Positions 7,573 to 16,919 of a DNA stretch of 47,323 bases are shown one piece after another. The notes under the pieces are model-generated. The model ran no database searches. It worked only from the letters and a program-made list of their open reading frames with translations, and was not told the DNA's origin. The position numbers were made by a program, and so were the translations under genes. The first letter of the stretch is position 1; every line of letters begins with the position of its first letter. The stretch spans positions 1-47,323 of the forward strand of contig JAFXFS010000019.1 in NCBI GenBank assembly GCA_017513445.1. The letters are read 5' to 3'. Source of the stretch: Bacteroidales bacterium. Its GTDB lineage: Bacteria > Bacteroidota > Bacteroidia > Bacteroidales > UBA932.

Positions 7573-10500
7573 ATGAAACAAACATTTAGAAAATTTGCTT
7601 TTTTGGCAGTGGGTATGTTTGTTGCTCTTGCATCATTTGCACAGGTAACAACTTCATCCCTTGGTGGTCGTATCATAGACGAAACTGGTGAGACAGTAAT
7701 TGGTGCAGCTGTAGTAGCTACACACCAACCTTCCGGTACAGTTTATGGCGTGATTACTAACCAAGATGGCCGCTATACCATTCAAGGTATGCGTGTCGGT
7801 GGTCCTTACAGCGTGGAAATCTCTTGTTTAGGTTATCAAACACAGATTTACAGCGAGGTAGTTCTTCAACTTGGTGAGCAGTATAGCATTAATGCTACTC
7901 TTAAAGATGATGCTGAACTTCTTAGCGAAGCTGTTGTAATTGCACAATCTGCTTCTAAGTTCGCAGGAGAGAAAACAGGTGCTGCAACAAACATCTCAAG
8001 TTCACAAATGCAATCTATGCCTACAGTGAGCAGAAGCATCACTGATATCGCTAAACTTTCTCCATATGGCGGTAATGGTATGAGCTTTGCCGGTGGTGAT
8101 GGTCGTTCATCTAACTTCACAATCGACGGTGCAAACTTCAATAACAACTTCGGTCTTTCCTCAAACCTTCCAGGTGGTGGTAATCCAGTATCACTTGAAG
8201 CTATCGAAGAGGTACAAGTTGTAATTGCGCCTTATGATGTTCGCCAAACTAACTTTATCGGTGGTGGTGTTAATGCTGTAACTAAATCAGGTACTAATGA
8301 ACTAAAGGGTTCAGCTTATGCTTATCACCGTAATGAGTTTATGCGTGGTAACACTAACTTCAAAGGTGAAGAATTAGGTGCTCGCACAAAAGATCGTATT
8401 ACTACTTACGGTTTCTCTTTGGGTGGTCCAATCATCAAAAATAAATTGTTCTTCTTTGTTAACTTCGAGCAATCACAAATGCCTACAGAGGTTAACCGTT
8501 GGAGAGCTTCTGAAGATGGTGTAGCAGATCCTGACAGATATATTTCTCGCACAACAGTTGCTGACTTAGAGAAGGTTAAGAAACATTTGATGGATAAATA
8601 TGGTTATGATGTAGGTTCTTACACAGATTATCCTGCAGCTGAGAAGAATACTAAGTTCCTTGCTCGTTTGGACTGGAACATCAATGACGTACATCGTCTT
8701 GCATTGCGTTACAACTATACTTTGAATCAAGGTTGGAATCCAACAAATGGTTCATCTTCAAACTGTACAAGAAGAGCATCTGCTAGCCGTTTGTCACAAT
8801 ATGGTATGGCATTCGCTAACTCAATCTACTCAATGGATAATAGAGTAAACTCAGTTTCAGTTGACTTGAACAGCCGTTTCTCAAATGACTTGTCAAATCA
8901 ATTGCTAATCACTGTTTCAAAACTTGATGATATTCGTGGTTCTTCTTCTGAACCATTCCCATTCATTGACATCCTAGATGCTAAGGACTATGCAGAAGGT
9001 TCAATTATGCCATACATTTCAGCAGGTTATGAGTTGTTTACTTGGAATAACGGTGTTCACAACACAGTTATCAACGCAAAAGATGATATCACTTATTTCA
9101 ATGGTAATCACAAGATTACAGCAGGTATCAGCTATGAATATCAAATGGCTGACAACTCTTATATGAGAAATGGTACAGGATATTATCGTTATGCTAGTCT
9201 TGATGACTTCCTAAATCAAAGAGCTCCTGAAACTGTAGCTATTACTTACGGTTATGATGGTGAAACTTCACCTGCAGCGAGAGTTCGTTTCCACCAAATT
9301 GGTGCTTACGGACAAGATGAATGGAATGCTACTGATAAATTCAAATTGACTTACGGTCTAAGATTAGATGCGTTGGCATTTGATAATCAAGACGTTATGA
9401 CAAATAACGCTATCAAGGCAATTAACTACAATGGTAAGAGCATTGATACAGGTAAATGGCCTACAACTAAATTGCAAGTATCTCCAAGAGTTGGTTTCAC
9501 TTGGGATGTCCTAGGTGACAAATCTTTGAAGGTTCGTGGTGGTTCAGGTCTATTCTCAGGCCGTCTTCCATTGGTATTCTTCACAAATATGCCAACTAAC
9601 TCAGGTATGGTTCAAAACGTTGCCGCTATTTCAACATCTGCTTCTGGCGAACCACACGAACTTCTTAAAGAGTTCTCAGGTAAGATGATTACTGATGTTA
9701 ATGAATTAGTAGCTAAATTGAATAAATTGGATCCTAAGAAATATCCTCTAACTATTAAACCAGAAGATGGTGTTGCTCCATCTTCAATTCAAGCTGTGGA
9801 TCCTGCATTCAGAATGCCTCAAGTATGGAAATCATCAATCGCTGTTGATTATGCATTCCCAACTTCATTCCCATTCAGTGTAACTGGTGAATTTACTTAC
9901 AATAAGACTATCAATGGTGTAATGCTTCAAGACTGGAATCTTAAAGATCCTTCAGGATTCAGCCGTTTCACAGGTGTTGACAACCGTCACATCTATCCAG
10001 AAAATTACACTTATACATCTACTTCAGCATACGTTCTAACTAACACTAATAAGGGTTACGGTCATACTTCAAACATCACTGTAAATATCAAACCTATGGA
10101 TAGATTAAGCGTTATCGCTTCTTATACTCATACAGTTCAAAAAGAGGTTTCTGGTATGCCTGGATCAAATGCTGAATCTGCATTTACATTCCTTCCAACT
10201 ATTGAAGGTCCAAACTATTGCGGTGTTCACAACTCACAATATGTTACTCCAGACCGTGCATTCGTTTCTTTGACTTATGATGATAAGGGTGACAACCATT
10301 ATTCAATCTTCTACGAAGCTTGGAGAGGTGGTGCAAACGAAAGTTATATGTACACTCAAGACCTTAATGGTGATGGTTATGCTTATGACCTAATCTATAT
10401 TCCTAACAATGCTTCTGAAGTTAAATGGGCTTCTCCAGAGGATGCTAAAAACTTCTTCGCATTTGTTGAGCAAGATAAATATTTGAGCACTCACAAAGGA

Positions 10501-10842
10501 CAATATGCTGAAGCTTACAGCGTTTATTCTCCTTGGACTCACAGAGTTGACCTTCGTTATGCACACGATTTCGTTGTTATGGCAGGTGGTAAGAAGAATA
10601 TTCTTCAGTTTAACATTGACTTCAAAAACGTTCTTAACATCTTCAACCCAGCTTGGGGTGTTGCTAAATATATGAATTCTTCAATCAATGAAGGTCGTAT
10701 CCTTTCTATAAAAGAGATCGACAATTCAGGTGCTCCTGTATTCAAATCTAATGTAGATGGTAATACTCCTACTTGGACTCCTTCTTCAGGCATTGGTCAA
10801 TGCTGGTACTTCCAAGTTGGTATTAGATATAAGTTTAACTAA
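7573..10842 (+). CDS. TonB-dependent receptor, Oar-like
   Basis: An outer-membrane beta-barrel of 1089 residues. A signal peptide (residues 1-23, ending SFA before QVTT) is followed by a carboxypeptidase-regulatory-like domain (about 28-110, SLGGRIIDETGETVIGA). The plug follows (about 140-235, with SSNFTIDGANFNNNF and GGGVNAVTKSGTNELKGSAY), and then the barrel, ending in VGIRYKFN. The regulatory domain plus the TKSGTN plug motif is the Oar pattern rather than SusC. The lipoprotein gene starts 16 nt downstream and is presumably a surface partner. Codon use is strongly biased (GGT, CGT, CTT), which suggests high expression. The substrate cannot be told from sequence. Confidence 0.9.
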   Translation: MKQTFRKFAFLAVGMFVALASFAQVTTSSLGGRIIDETGETVIGAAVVATHQPSGTVYGVITNQDGRYTIQGMRVGGPYSVEISCLGYQTQIYSEVVLQLGEQYSINATLKDDAELLSEAVVIAQSASKFAGEKTGAATNISSSQMQSMPTVSRSITDIAKLSPYGGNGMSFAGGDGRSSNFTIDGANFNNNFGLSSNLPGGGNPVSLEAIEEVQVVIAPYDVRQTNFIGGGVNAVTKSGTNELKGSAYAYHRNEFMRGNTNFKGEELGARTKDRITTYGFSLGGPIIKNKLFFFVNFEQSQMPTEVNRWRASEDGVADPDRYISRTTVADLEKVKKHLMDKYGYDVGSYTDYPAAEKNTKFLARLDWNINDVHRLALRYNYTLNQGWNPTNGSSSNCTRRASASRLSQYGMAFANSIYSMDNRVNSVSVDLNSRFSNDLSNQLLITVSKLDDIRGSSSEPFPFIDILDAKDYAEGSIMPYISAGYELFTWNNGVHNTVINAKDDITYFNGNHKITAGISYEYQMADNSYMRNGTGYYRYASLDDFLNQRAPETVAITYGYDGETSPAARVRFHQIGAYGQDEWNATDKFKLTYGLRLDALAFDNQDVMTNNAIKAINYNGKSIDTGKWPTTKLQVSPRVGFTWDVLGDKSLKVRGGSGLFSGRLPLVFFTNMPTNSGMVQNVAAISTSASGEPHELLKEFSGKMITDVNELVAKLNKLDPKKYPLTIKPEDGVAPSSIQAVDPAFRMPQVWKSSIAVDYAFPTSFPFSVTGEFTYNKTINGVMLQDWNLKDPSGFSRFTGVDNRHIYPENYTYTSTSAYVLTNTNKGYGHTSNITVNIKPMDRLSVIASYTHTVQKEVSGMPGSNAESAFTFLPTIEGPNYCGVHNSQYVTPDRAFVSLTYDDKGDNHYSIFYEAWRGGANESYMYTQDLNGDGYAYDLIYIPNNASEVKWASPEDAKNFFAFVEQDKYLSTHKGQYAEAYSVYSPWTHRVDLRYAHDFVVMAGGKKNILQFNIDFKNVLNIFNPAWGVAKYMNSSINEGRILSIKEIDNSGAPVFKSNVDGNTPTWTPSSGIGQCWYFQVGIRYKFN

Positions 10843-10858
10843 TAAAGATTAAGTGAAT

Positions 10859-13738
10859 ATGAAAATAAAATATTTATTGACATCTATTTTGGCTTGCTTG
10901 ACTCTATTAGTTGGATGTAAGCCAGAAGAGCTACCATCTTTGAGCAAAGTATCTGCCGAACCAACTCTATTCACACTTCCAATAGAGGGCGGATCTGTGG
11001 TAGTGAATGTTACTGCAACAGAAAAATGGACCATTACAGATATTCCTGAATGGTTATCTGTTAATCCTACTTCTGGTAACTCAGGTGCAACTAAAGTTAC
11101 CGTTTCTGCTGAACCAACTACAAGTTTGAAAATTCTTGAGGCAGTTCTAAACCTAAAATGCGGTAATGAAACACAAATGATTACAGTTTCTCAACTTGCA
11201 TTTATTCCTGACTACCCAATTTTCGAAGGTGGTAAGTATTGGATTACTTTCCCACTTGAAGGTGGTAAATATATTGCAGCAAAACCTGTAACAGGTGCAG
11301 CTTATGGCTACCTATACACTTCAGATTGCGAAAAAGACGAAGCAGGAAACATTATTTCAAAAGCTGACTATATATTTACATTCACTCCAGTAGAAGGTGG
11401 TGGTTTCACAATGCAAGACGCTGCAGGTCAATACTACTATATGCACGGCACTTATGATAGCTTTAACGTACAAGCAACACTTCCTGAAGCAGGTGGTATT
11501 TGGGACGTTGTTCAAGTTGCGGATAATGCCTTCAATCTAATTAACACAGGTAATGGTAAAGTTATGCAGTATGATCCAAATTACTCTTCTGCAGGTGCAT
11601 ACTCAGGTGAAAGAGGTGTTAAACCTTATCTTGCTAAATATGTAGAACTTCCTGAACCAGAACCAATTGGCGATGCTTCAACTATTAAAGATGCTGCTGG
11701 TGCTGAACCAATGGTAGTTGTAGAGGGTGTTGTTAATGCAGTTTCTACTAAAGGTGTTATTGTTAATGATGAAACAGGCTCAATCTTCCTAGATGGTATT
11801 CAACTTGATTTAGGAACTAAAGCTAAGTTTGAAGGTAAATTATCTTCATACAGACAAGGCTATCAAATTGTTGAAGCTCGTTATGAAATTTCTGATACTG
11901 TAGAAGTTGTTCACCCAGAAGCTACAGAACTTAACTCTATGCATATTACTAATTTGGTTGCTCAACCAGAATTCCTATCATACTATGTTTCTGCTAAGGG
12001 TATTGTTTCTACAGATAACTACAACAATGCAAATATTGCAATAGGTGACTATATCGTTAAGAGTTATTATTCAAATGATTCTTATGCTGATTATAAAGAC
12101 AAAGCTGTTGAGCTTAAGGGTTATGTTGTTAACTACAAAGCTGAAACTTCTGAGCTTAATGTAATGGTTACATCTATTGAGGAGATAGAAGATTGGGAAC
12201 CAGAAGAGACTATTATGCCAATCGCTGAGGCACTTAAACTTGCTAAGGATGAAGATCTTCTTGTTCAAGGTATTGTAACAGCAATGGCTTCAAATGGTCC
12301 AATCATCACTGATGCTACAGGTTCTATCTACGCATATAAGTTGTCAGGTGTAGAACTTGGTGACGAAGTAAAAGTTGCAGGTAAGATGGGCTTCTACAAT
12401 AAAGGTTGTCAAATCGCATCTCCAGTTGCAGAAAAGATCTCTTCAGGTAACAAAGTTGAATACCCAACTCCAGCTACTTTGACTGAGGCTAAGATTGCTG
12501 AAATCGTTGCTCCAGAAGTAATTGTTCCTGTTTACGCAACTGTAACAGGCGAAGCTGCTACTGATAGCTACAACAATGCAATCGTTGCTGTTGGTGAATA
12601 TAAAGTTAAGAGCTACTATGGTACTGAGTCTTACGCTGATTTCGCTGGCAAGAATGTAACTGTTAAAGGTTATGTTATCTCATACAAAGAGTCTGCAAAA
12701 GAGGTTAATATCCTTGTAACTTCTGTAGAAGAAGCAGGTGCTGAACCAACTATTGCTGATGTTTTGAAGAAAGACCTTATAGATCAAGAGATCGTAGTTA
12801 ATGGTGTTGTTTCAGTTTTGACAACGAATGGTGCAGTTATCTCTGATAATTCGGCTTCAATTTTTGCATACAAATTGAGTGATGTTAAAGTTGGTGATGC
12901 AGTTAAAGTAAGTGGTAAATTGTCAACTTACAATAAAGGTTACCAAATTGGCTCACCTAAAGCAGAGGTTATTTCGTCTAACAATGCAGTAACTTTCCCT
13001 ACATCTGCAGTTGAATTGACAGCAGAAAAGATTGCTGAGATTGGTGCTCTTGAGTATATCGCTCCTATCTATGCAACCGTAACAGGTGTTGCTACTACCG
13101 ATAGCTACAAAAACGCACTTGTAACAGTAGGTGACTACACAGTTAAATCATATTATGGTAGTGATCCTTATGATAGCTATGCTGATAAGAATGTAAAACT
13201 TACAGGTTATGTTATCTCATACAATAAGAATACAGCAAATATGATTGTAACTGCAATCGAAGAAGTTGGCGGTGGAAGTGGCGAAGGCGGCGAAGGCGGC
13301 GAAGGTGGCGATGCATTGACACACCCACTAACCAGCAACGTAACTTGGGAAATTGGTGAAAAAGCTTATTCTGATTCAACTACAACAGTAAATGGTACTC
13401 CTGATGTTATTTCTCTTAAACTTGGAACTTCAAGCGTTGTAGGTAATGCAACAATCAAAGTTCCAGCTGGAACTAAAACTCTATCTTTCTACGGTGTTGC
13501 TTGGAAAGGTAAAGAGGGTGAAATCACAATGAAAGTTGGTGAGACAGTAGTTCTAACAAAGGGATTAGTATCTAATGATGGTGCAACAGGTAATACACCT
13601 TACGTAATCACAGCTTCAGACTCAGATTATTATACAGTAGATTTATCTGCAGTAGCAACTTCTGATGTTGATTTGGTTGTTTCAACTACACAAGGTAAAA
13701 CAAGAGTTATTCTTTGGGGCATCAATGCAACAAAATAG
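10859..13738 (+). CDS. Large surface lipoprotein with BACON and three OB-like repeats
   Basis: The ATG at 10859 gives a lipobox LLVGC (Cys at residue 20); a GTG at 10853 would add two residues. Domain order: BACON (about 27-115), a beta-rich trefoil-like segment (about 122-265), and three related OB-like units beginning near residues 274, 455 and 635. Each unit has VEGVV/VQGIV/VNGVV, a GSIFA/YKL strand and a VKGYV..Y closing strand. A Gly/Glu linker (GGGSGEGGEGGEGG) and a C-terminal beta domain of about 140 residues follow. It is cotranscribed with the Oar receptor, so it likely captures a ligand at the cell surface. No catalytic motif is visible. Confidence 0.8.
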   Translation: MKIKYLLTSILACLTLLVGCKPEELPSLSKVSAEPTLFTLPIEGGSVVVNVTATEKWTITDIPEWLSVNPTSGNSGATKVTVSAEPTTSLKILEAVLNLKCGNETQMITVSQLAFIPDYPIFEGGKYWITFPLEGGKYIAAKPVTGAAYGYLYTSDCEKDEAGNIISKADYIFTFTPVEGGGFTMQDAAGQYYYMHGTYDSFNVQATLPEAGGIWDVVQVADNAFNLINTGNGKVMQYDPNYSSAGAYSGERGVKPYLAKYVELPEPEPIGDASTIKDAAGAEPMVVVEGVVNAVSTKGVIVNDETGSIFLDGIQLDLGTKAKFEGKLSSYRQGYQIVEARYEISDTVEVVHPEATELNSMHITNLVAQPEFLSYYVSAKGIVSTDNYNNANIAIGDYIVKSYYSNDSYADYKDKAVELKGYVVNYKAETSELNVMVTSIEEIEDWEPEETIMPIAEALKLAKDEDLLVQGIVTAMASNGPIITDATGSIYAYKLSGVELGDEVKVAGKMGFYNKGCQIASPVAEKISSGNKVEYPTPATLTEAKIAEIVAPEVIVPVYATVTGEAATDSYNNAIVAVGEYKVKSYYGTESYADFAGKNVTVKGYVISYKESAKEVNILVTSVEEAGAEPTIADVLKKDLIDQEIVVNGVVSVLTTNGAVISDNSASIFAYKLSDVKVGDAVKVSGKLSTYNKGYQIGSPKAEVISSNNAVTFPTSAVELTAEKIAEIGALEYIAPIYATVTGVATTDSYKNALVTVGDYTVKSYYGSDPYDSYADKNVKLTGYVISYNKNTANMIVTAIEEVGGGSGEGGEGGEGGDALTHPLTSNVTWEIGEKAYSDSTTTVNGTPDVISLKLGTSSVVGNATIKVPAGTKTLSFYGVAWKGKEGEITMKVGETVVLTKGLVSNDGATGNTPYVITASDSDYYTVDLSAVATSDVDLVVSTTQGKTRVILWGINATK
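11680..13263 (+). repeat. Three tandem OB-like protein repeats in the lipoprotein gene
   Basis: Three units of about 500-540 bp (roughly 11680-12190, 12215-12745 and 12750-13263) encode homologous segments. The second and third are most alike, including SYYG and GYVISY blocks. This indicates internal duplication. Confidence 0.65.
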
Positions 13739-13762
13739 TAATACTCTTTAACCGATAATTCA

Positions 13763-13798
13763 AACCCTCGACAGTTTTATAACTTTCGAGGGTTTTTT
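13763..13798 (+). terminator. Terminator of the receptor/lipoprotein operon
   Basis: AACCCTCGA (13763-13771) pairs with TCGAGGGTT (13786-13794), followed by a T-run to 13798. Confidence 0.8.
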
Positions 13799-13826
13799 GA
13801 TATTATTGTTAAAATAATTACATTTG
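13796..13826 (+). promoter_or_regulatory. Promoter of the nucleotidyltransferase gene
   Basis: TTTG at 13796-13799, a 19-nt spacer and TACATTTG at 13819-13826. The -33 element overlaps the T-run of the preceding terminator. Confidence 0.55.
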
Positions 13827-13844
13827 CGGCGATAAATTTATATT

Positions 13845-14753
13845 ATGAAACCAACACTGCTTGTTCTTGCTGCGGGAATGGGATCTCGCTACGGTTCATT
13901 GAAACAAATGGACGGATTAGGCCCTAATAATGAGGCCATTATAGACTACTCAATTTACGATGCTATTCGTGCCGGTTTCGGTAAAGTAGTATTTGTTATA
14001 AGACACTCTTTCGCTGATGATTTCAAAGCAACATTTAATTCTGACAGATTTGGTGGTAAAATCATCGTGGAGTATGCATATCAAGAATTAGATTATCTTC
14101 CATACGGATATACAGTTCCAGAGGGAAGAGTTAAACCTTGGGGTACAAACCACGCTGTAATGATGGGTGAAAGCCTTATCAATGAACCATTTGCTGTTAT
14201 CAATTCAGATGATTTCTATGGTCAAGATGCTTTCAAAGTATTGGCAGACTATCTAACATCTATCGAAGGCACTAAAGGTAACTACTGTATGGTAGGTTAT
14301 AAGTTGGAAAACACTCTTTCAGATTTTGGTGGTGTTTCTCGTGGTGTTTGTCAGGCAGATGCTGAGGGTAATCTTACAAATGTTGTTGAGCACTTTGATA
14401 TTAAGAGAGGCGAGGATGGTCAAGTTTCTCACTTGTTGGATGGCGAGAGATTCCCATTAGATGCAGCTTCAGCAGTATCTATGAATATTTGGGGATTCAC
14501 TCCTGAGTATTTCCAATTCTCAGCTGATATGTTCAAAGAGTTCCTTGATGAGCAAGGATCAAACCTTAAGTCGGAATTCTTTATCCCTTACGTTGTTAAC
14601 ACAATGATTCACAATGGCGATGCAAAACTTAAGATTCTTAAGAGTGATGCAAAATGGTTCGGAGTAACTTTCAAAGAGGATAGACCATTCGTTGTTGATA
14701 AGATCAATGAGCTAATTGCAGAGGGAGTTTACCCAAGCAATCTTTGGAAATAG
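13845..14753 (+). CDS. Sugar-phosphate nucleotidyltransferase family protein
   Basis: The 302-residue protein begins with the nucleotidyltransferase signature LAAGMGSRYGSLKQMDGLG. It continues with a Rossmann-like core and INSDDFYGQDAF near residue 125, the metal-binding Asp region. The family transfers NMP onto sugar 1-phosphates to make NDP-sugars. It is related to glucose-1-phosphate uridylyl- or thymidylyltransferases and to MurU, but the exact substrate cannot be assigned. It stands alone between its own promoter and a strong terminator, so context gives no pathway. Confidence 0.85.
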   Translation: MKPTLLVLAAGMGSRYGSLKQMDGLGPNNEAIIDYSIYDAIRAGFGKVVFVIRHSFADDFKATFNSDRFGGKIIVEYAYQELDYLPYGYTVPEGRVKPWGTNHAVMMGESLINEPFAVINSDDFYGQDAFKVLADYLTSIEGTKGNYCMVGYKLENTLSDFGGVSRGVCQADAEGNLTNVVEHFDIKRGEDGQVSHLLDGERFPLDAASAVSMNIWGFTPEYFQFSADMFKEFLDEQGSNLKSEFFIPYVVNTMIHNGDAKLKILKSDAKWFGVTFKEDRPFVVDKINELIAEGVYPSNLWK

Positions 14754-14772
14754 TAGAACACTTTATATTTAT

Positions 14773-14813
14773 AAACGGGGATGACAAAAAAGTAAATTTG
14801 TCATCCCCGTTTT
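14773..14813. terminator. Strong bidirectional terminator
   Basis: A perfect 16-bp stem pairs 14773-14788 with 14798-14813, with A- and T-rich flanks on both sides. It serves the nucleotidyltransferase gene and the convergent PfkB gene, whose stop overlaps it at its end. Confidence 0.88.
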
Positions 14814-14814
14814 A

Positions 14815-15828
14815 TTAAGCCTCTTTCTTTTTAACTATTGCATATTGCTCAATTAAAGCTCTGATCTCCTGTTTGGCACTTCTCCAACGTGGAACATCAA
14901 TTTTAGACCCAACCACCTCTACAACTTTTGCAGCTATAATTGAACCAATCTCTCCACAGGCCTTAAGAGGTAAACCTAACGAGTGAGCATATAAAAATCC
15001 AGCTGCGTATGTGTCTCCAGCTCCAGTAGCATCTATTGTGTTGGCTGGCCAGGCTGGTATTTCATAGAATTCATCTCCTTGTTGCACCATAGAACCATTT
15101 TTTCCAATTTTTACGACAGCAATATCGCAATGTTTAGCAATAATTGAGATAGACTCTCTTGGAGGGACTTTTGCAAAGGCCTCTGCTTCAGACTCATTTG
15201 CGAATACAATATCAACATAATTCTCAATAATGTCGTGAAGAAAAGCATCATTAGATTCCACTACATTGTAACTTGCTAAATCAAGAGAAATTATCATTCC
15301 TTTCTCTTTTGCAATTTCAACAGCCCTGCGTATAAGTGCTTGATTTTGAACAAGATAGCCCTCAATGTGAAAATATTCGTAACCATCAAAGTATTCAGGT
15401 TTAAGATCTTCTGGAACGAGTTCCAAAGCTGCACCCAAATAGACAGCAAATGTTCTTTCGGCATTAGGGTCAGTAATAAATACCATAGCTCTACCAGAGG
15501 ATGCCTTACCCTTAAGCAGAGTAGATTTTACTCCATTTTGCTCAATATCGGCCTTGAACAGCGAACCTAACTCATCATCTCCAACTTTACCAATAAATCC
15601 AGCTTCCATTCCAAAAATAGCAGCACCTGATATAGTATTAGCAGCAGAGCCACCGGCAACATACTGGATTCCCATTGGTTTCAATATTTTCCATATTTTA
15701 TCACCTGTAGTTTGGTCCACGTGTTGCATACTACCCTTCGGCAGGTGGAATCTCAATAGTAGTTCATCATCTGGAAGAAATGATAAAATATCCGTTAATG
15801 CGTTTCCTATTCCAAGTATTGATTTCAT
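14815..15828 (-). CDS. PfkB-family carbohydrate/adenosine kinase
   Basis: A ribokinase-fold kinase of 337 residues. It opens with ILGIGNALTDIL and has the N-terminal GGSAANT substrate motif near residue 55. The C-terminal PfkB signature NTIDATGAGDTYAAGF (about 265) holds the catalytic Asp and anion hole. Relatives in Bacteroidota are usually annotated adenosine kinase, but substrate is not certain. The ATG at 15828 starts at the conserved N-terminus; one at 15861 adds eleven unrelated residues. A -7 box lies at 15859-15866, divergent from the flippase-like gene. Confidence 0.88.
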   Translation of the reverse strand: MKSILGIGNALTDILSFLPDDELLLRFHLPKGSMQHVDQTTGDKIWKILKPMGIQYVAGGSAANTISGAAIFGMEAGFIGKVGDDELGSLFKADIEQNGVKSTLLKGKASSGRAMVFITDPNAERTFAVYLGAALELVPEDLKPEYFDGYEYFHIEGYLVQNQALIRRAVEIAKEKGMIISLDLASYNVVESNDAFLHDIIENYVDIVFANESEAEAFAKVPPRESISIIAKHCDIAVVKIGKNGSMVQQGDEFYEIPAWPANTIDATGAGDTYAAGFLYAHSLGLPLKACGEIGSIIAAKVVEVVGSKIDVPRWRSAKQEIRALIEQYAIVKKKEA

Positions 15829-15858
15829 CTTAAAAATATTTATGGTATTTATAAGCAA

Positions 15859-15866
15859 CAAACTTA
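15859..15866 (-). promoter_or_regulatory. -7 box of the PfkB gene
   Basis: The minus strand reads TAAGTTTG, 30 nt before the ATG at 15828. Confidence 0.4.
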
Positions 15867-15877
15867 CAAAAAAAACC

Positions 15878-15885
15878 TAACTTTG
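15878..15885 (+). promoter_or_regulatory. -7 box of the flippase-like gene, close to its ATG
   Basis: TAACTTTG ends 7 nt before the ATG at 15893. It lies only 11 nt from the divergent PfkB box, so the two promoters overlap. Confidence 0.4.
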
Positions 15886-15892
15886 CGCCCGT

Positions 15893-16912
15893 ATGAATTG
15901 GAAAAAAATTTTAAACTATACCTTAACACTTGGTGTAACACTTTTATTGCTATGGGTCTCTTTTAAGGGCGTTAAATGGAGCGATTTTATTGAGGGACTC
16001 AAGAGTTGCGATATCAGGTGGATTCTTGCAAGTATGGTTGTAAGTATTTTACCAACAGTATTCAGGGGCCTTAGGTGGCGTCTCCAGATGTTGCCTATTA
16101 ATAATAAAATCAACAGGCTAGAGTGTTATGATACCTATGCCTTCTCTTACTTGGTAAATATGCTTCTACCTCGAGCTGGAGAATTTGTTAGATGTGGTAT
16201 TCTGGCAAAGAAGGGTAAAATCTCATTTGAATCTTCTGTAGGAACAATGGTGGCTGAGAGGTCTATCGATCTCTTATCGTTGATAATTCTCTGTCTGGCA
16301 ATGGTCTTATTTTCCAGATTTGGTGGTTTTCTAGTTGATCAGATGTGGTTGCCTTTGGTAAACTCATTATCCTACAACATAATATGGATATTGGCTATAA
16401 TTGTTATAATCGGGGTAGCTCTGCTTATCTACTTGTGGAAGAATTTTAGTAGATTATGTGAGAAATATTCATTCTGGAGAAAGGTAAAGTCTCTTTGGGA
16501 TGGTATGGTTGAAGGATTTGTAACAATCTTCAAAATGAAGCATAAATGGGCTTTTCTTATCTATACAATACTTATATGGCTGAGTTATTGGTTAATGAGT
16601 TACTTCACAATCCTTGCTTTTCCGGAGGCAAAAGGAATGGATATGATGGATGCGCTCTTCTTGATGATTGTTGGCTCTTTTGGATGGGCAATTCCTGTCC
16701 AAGGTGGATTTGGAGCATACCACTTCCTTGTAAGTATGACATTGGTTCCAATTTATGGAATAGAACAATCCAAAGGACTCATTTTCGCTACTATTTCGCA
16801 CGAGTCTCAGATTGTTACAATGGTGCTATGTGGTTTATTATCAATGGTTTCCTTATACTTCCAGTTGAGAAGTGTTAAGAAAAGCAAAGAGGAGACGAAA
16901 GAAGTTAAATAA
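15893..16912 (+). CDS. LPG-synthase-TM / flippase-like membrane protein
   Basis: A 339-residue inner-membrane protein with about eight hydrophobic segments. It has the UPF0104/lysylphosphatidylglycerol-synthase transmembrane pattern: RGLRWRLQML near residue 65, NMLLPRAGEFVRCGILAKK near 95, and a late GSFGWAIPVQGGFGAYH near 265. It lacks the cytoplasmic aminoacyl-transfer domain of MprF, so it is probably a lipid- or lipid-sugar-moving protein. The substrate is unknown. The C-terminus is Lys/Glu-rich. It is convergent with the deoxynucleoside kinase gene, separated by 7 nt. Confidence 0.88.
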   Translation: MNWKKILNYTLTLGVTLLLLWVSFKGVKWSDFIEGLKSCDIRWILASMVVSILPTVFRGLRWRLQMLPINNKINRLECYDTYAFSYLVNMLLPRAGEFVRCGILAKKGKISFESSVGTMVAERSIDLLSLIILCLAMVLFSRFGGFLVDQMWLPLVNSLSYNIIWILAIIVIIGVALLIYLWKNFSRLCEKYSFWRKVKSLWDGMVEGFVTIFKMKHKWAFLIYTILIWLSYWLMSYFTILAFPEAKGMDMMDALFLMIVGSFGWAIPVQGGFGAYHFLVSMTLVPIYGIEQSKGLIFATISHESQIVTMVLCGLLSMVSLYFQLRSVKKSKEETKEVK

Positions 16913-16919
16913 CCATCGT

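Noticed and set aside
13270..13310. GGCGAAGGCGG tandem codons as a phase-variation repeat
   Set aside because: The unit is a multiple of three and encodes a Gly/Glu linker between domains, so length change would not shift the frame.
13845..14753. MurU (MurNAc-1-phosphate uridylyltransferase) assignment
   Set aside because: The fold fits but no AmgK-like kinase is adjacent and no residue known to me singles out MurNAc-1-P, so only the family is given.
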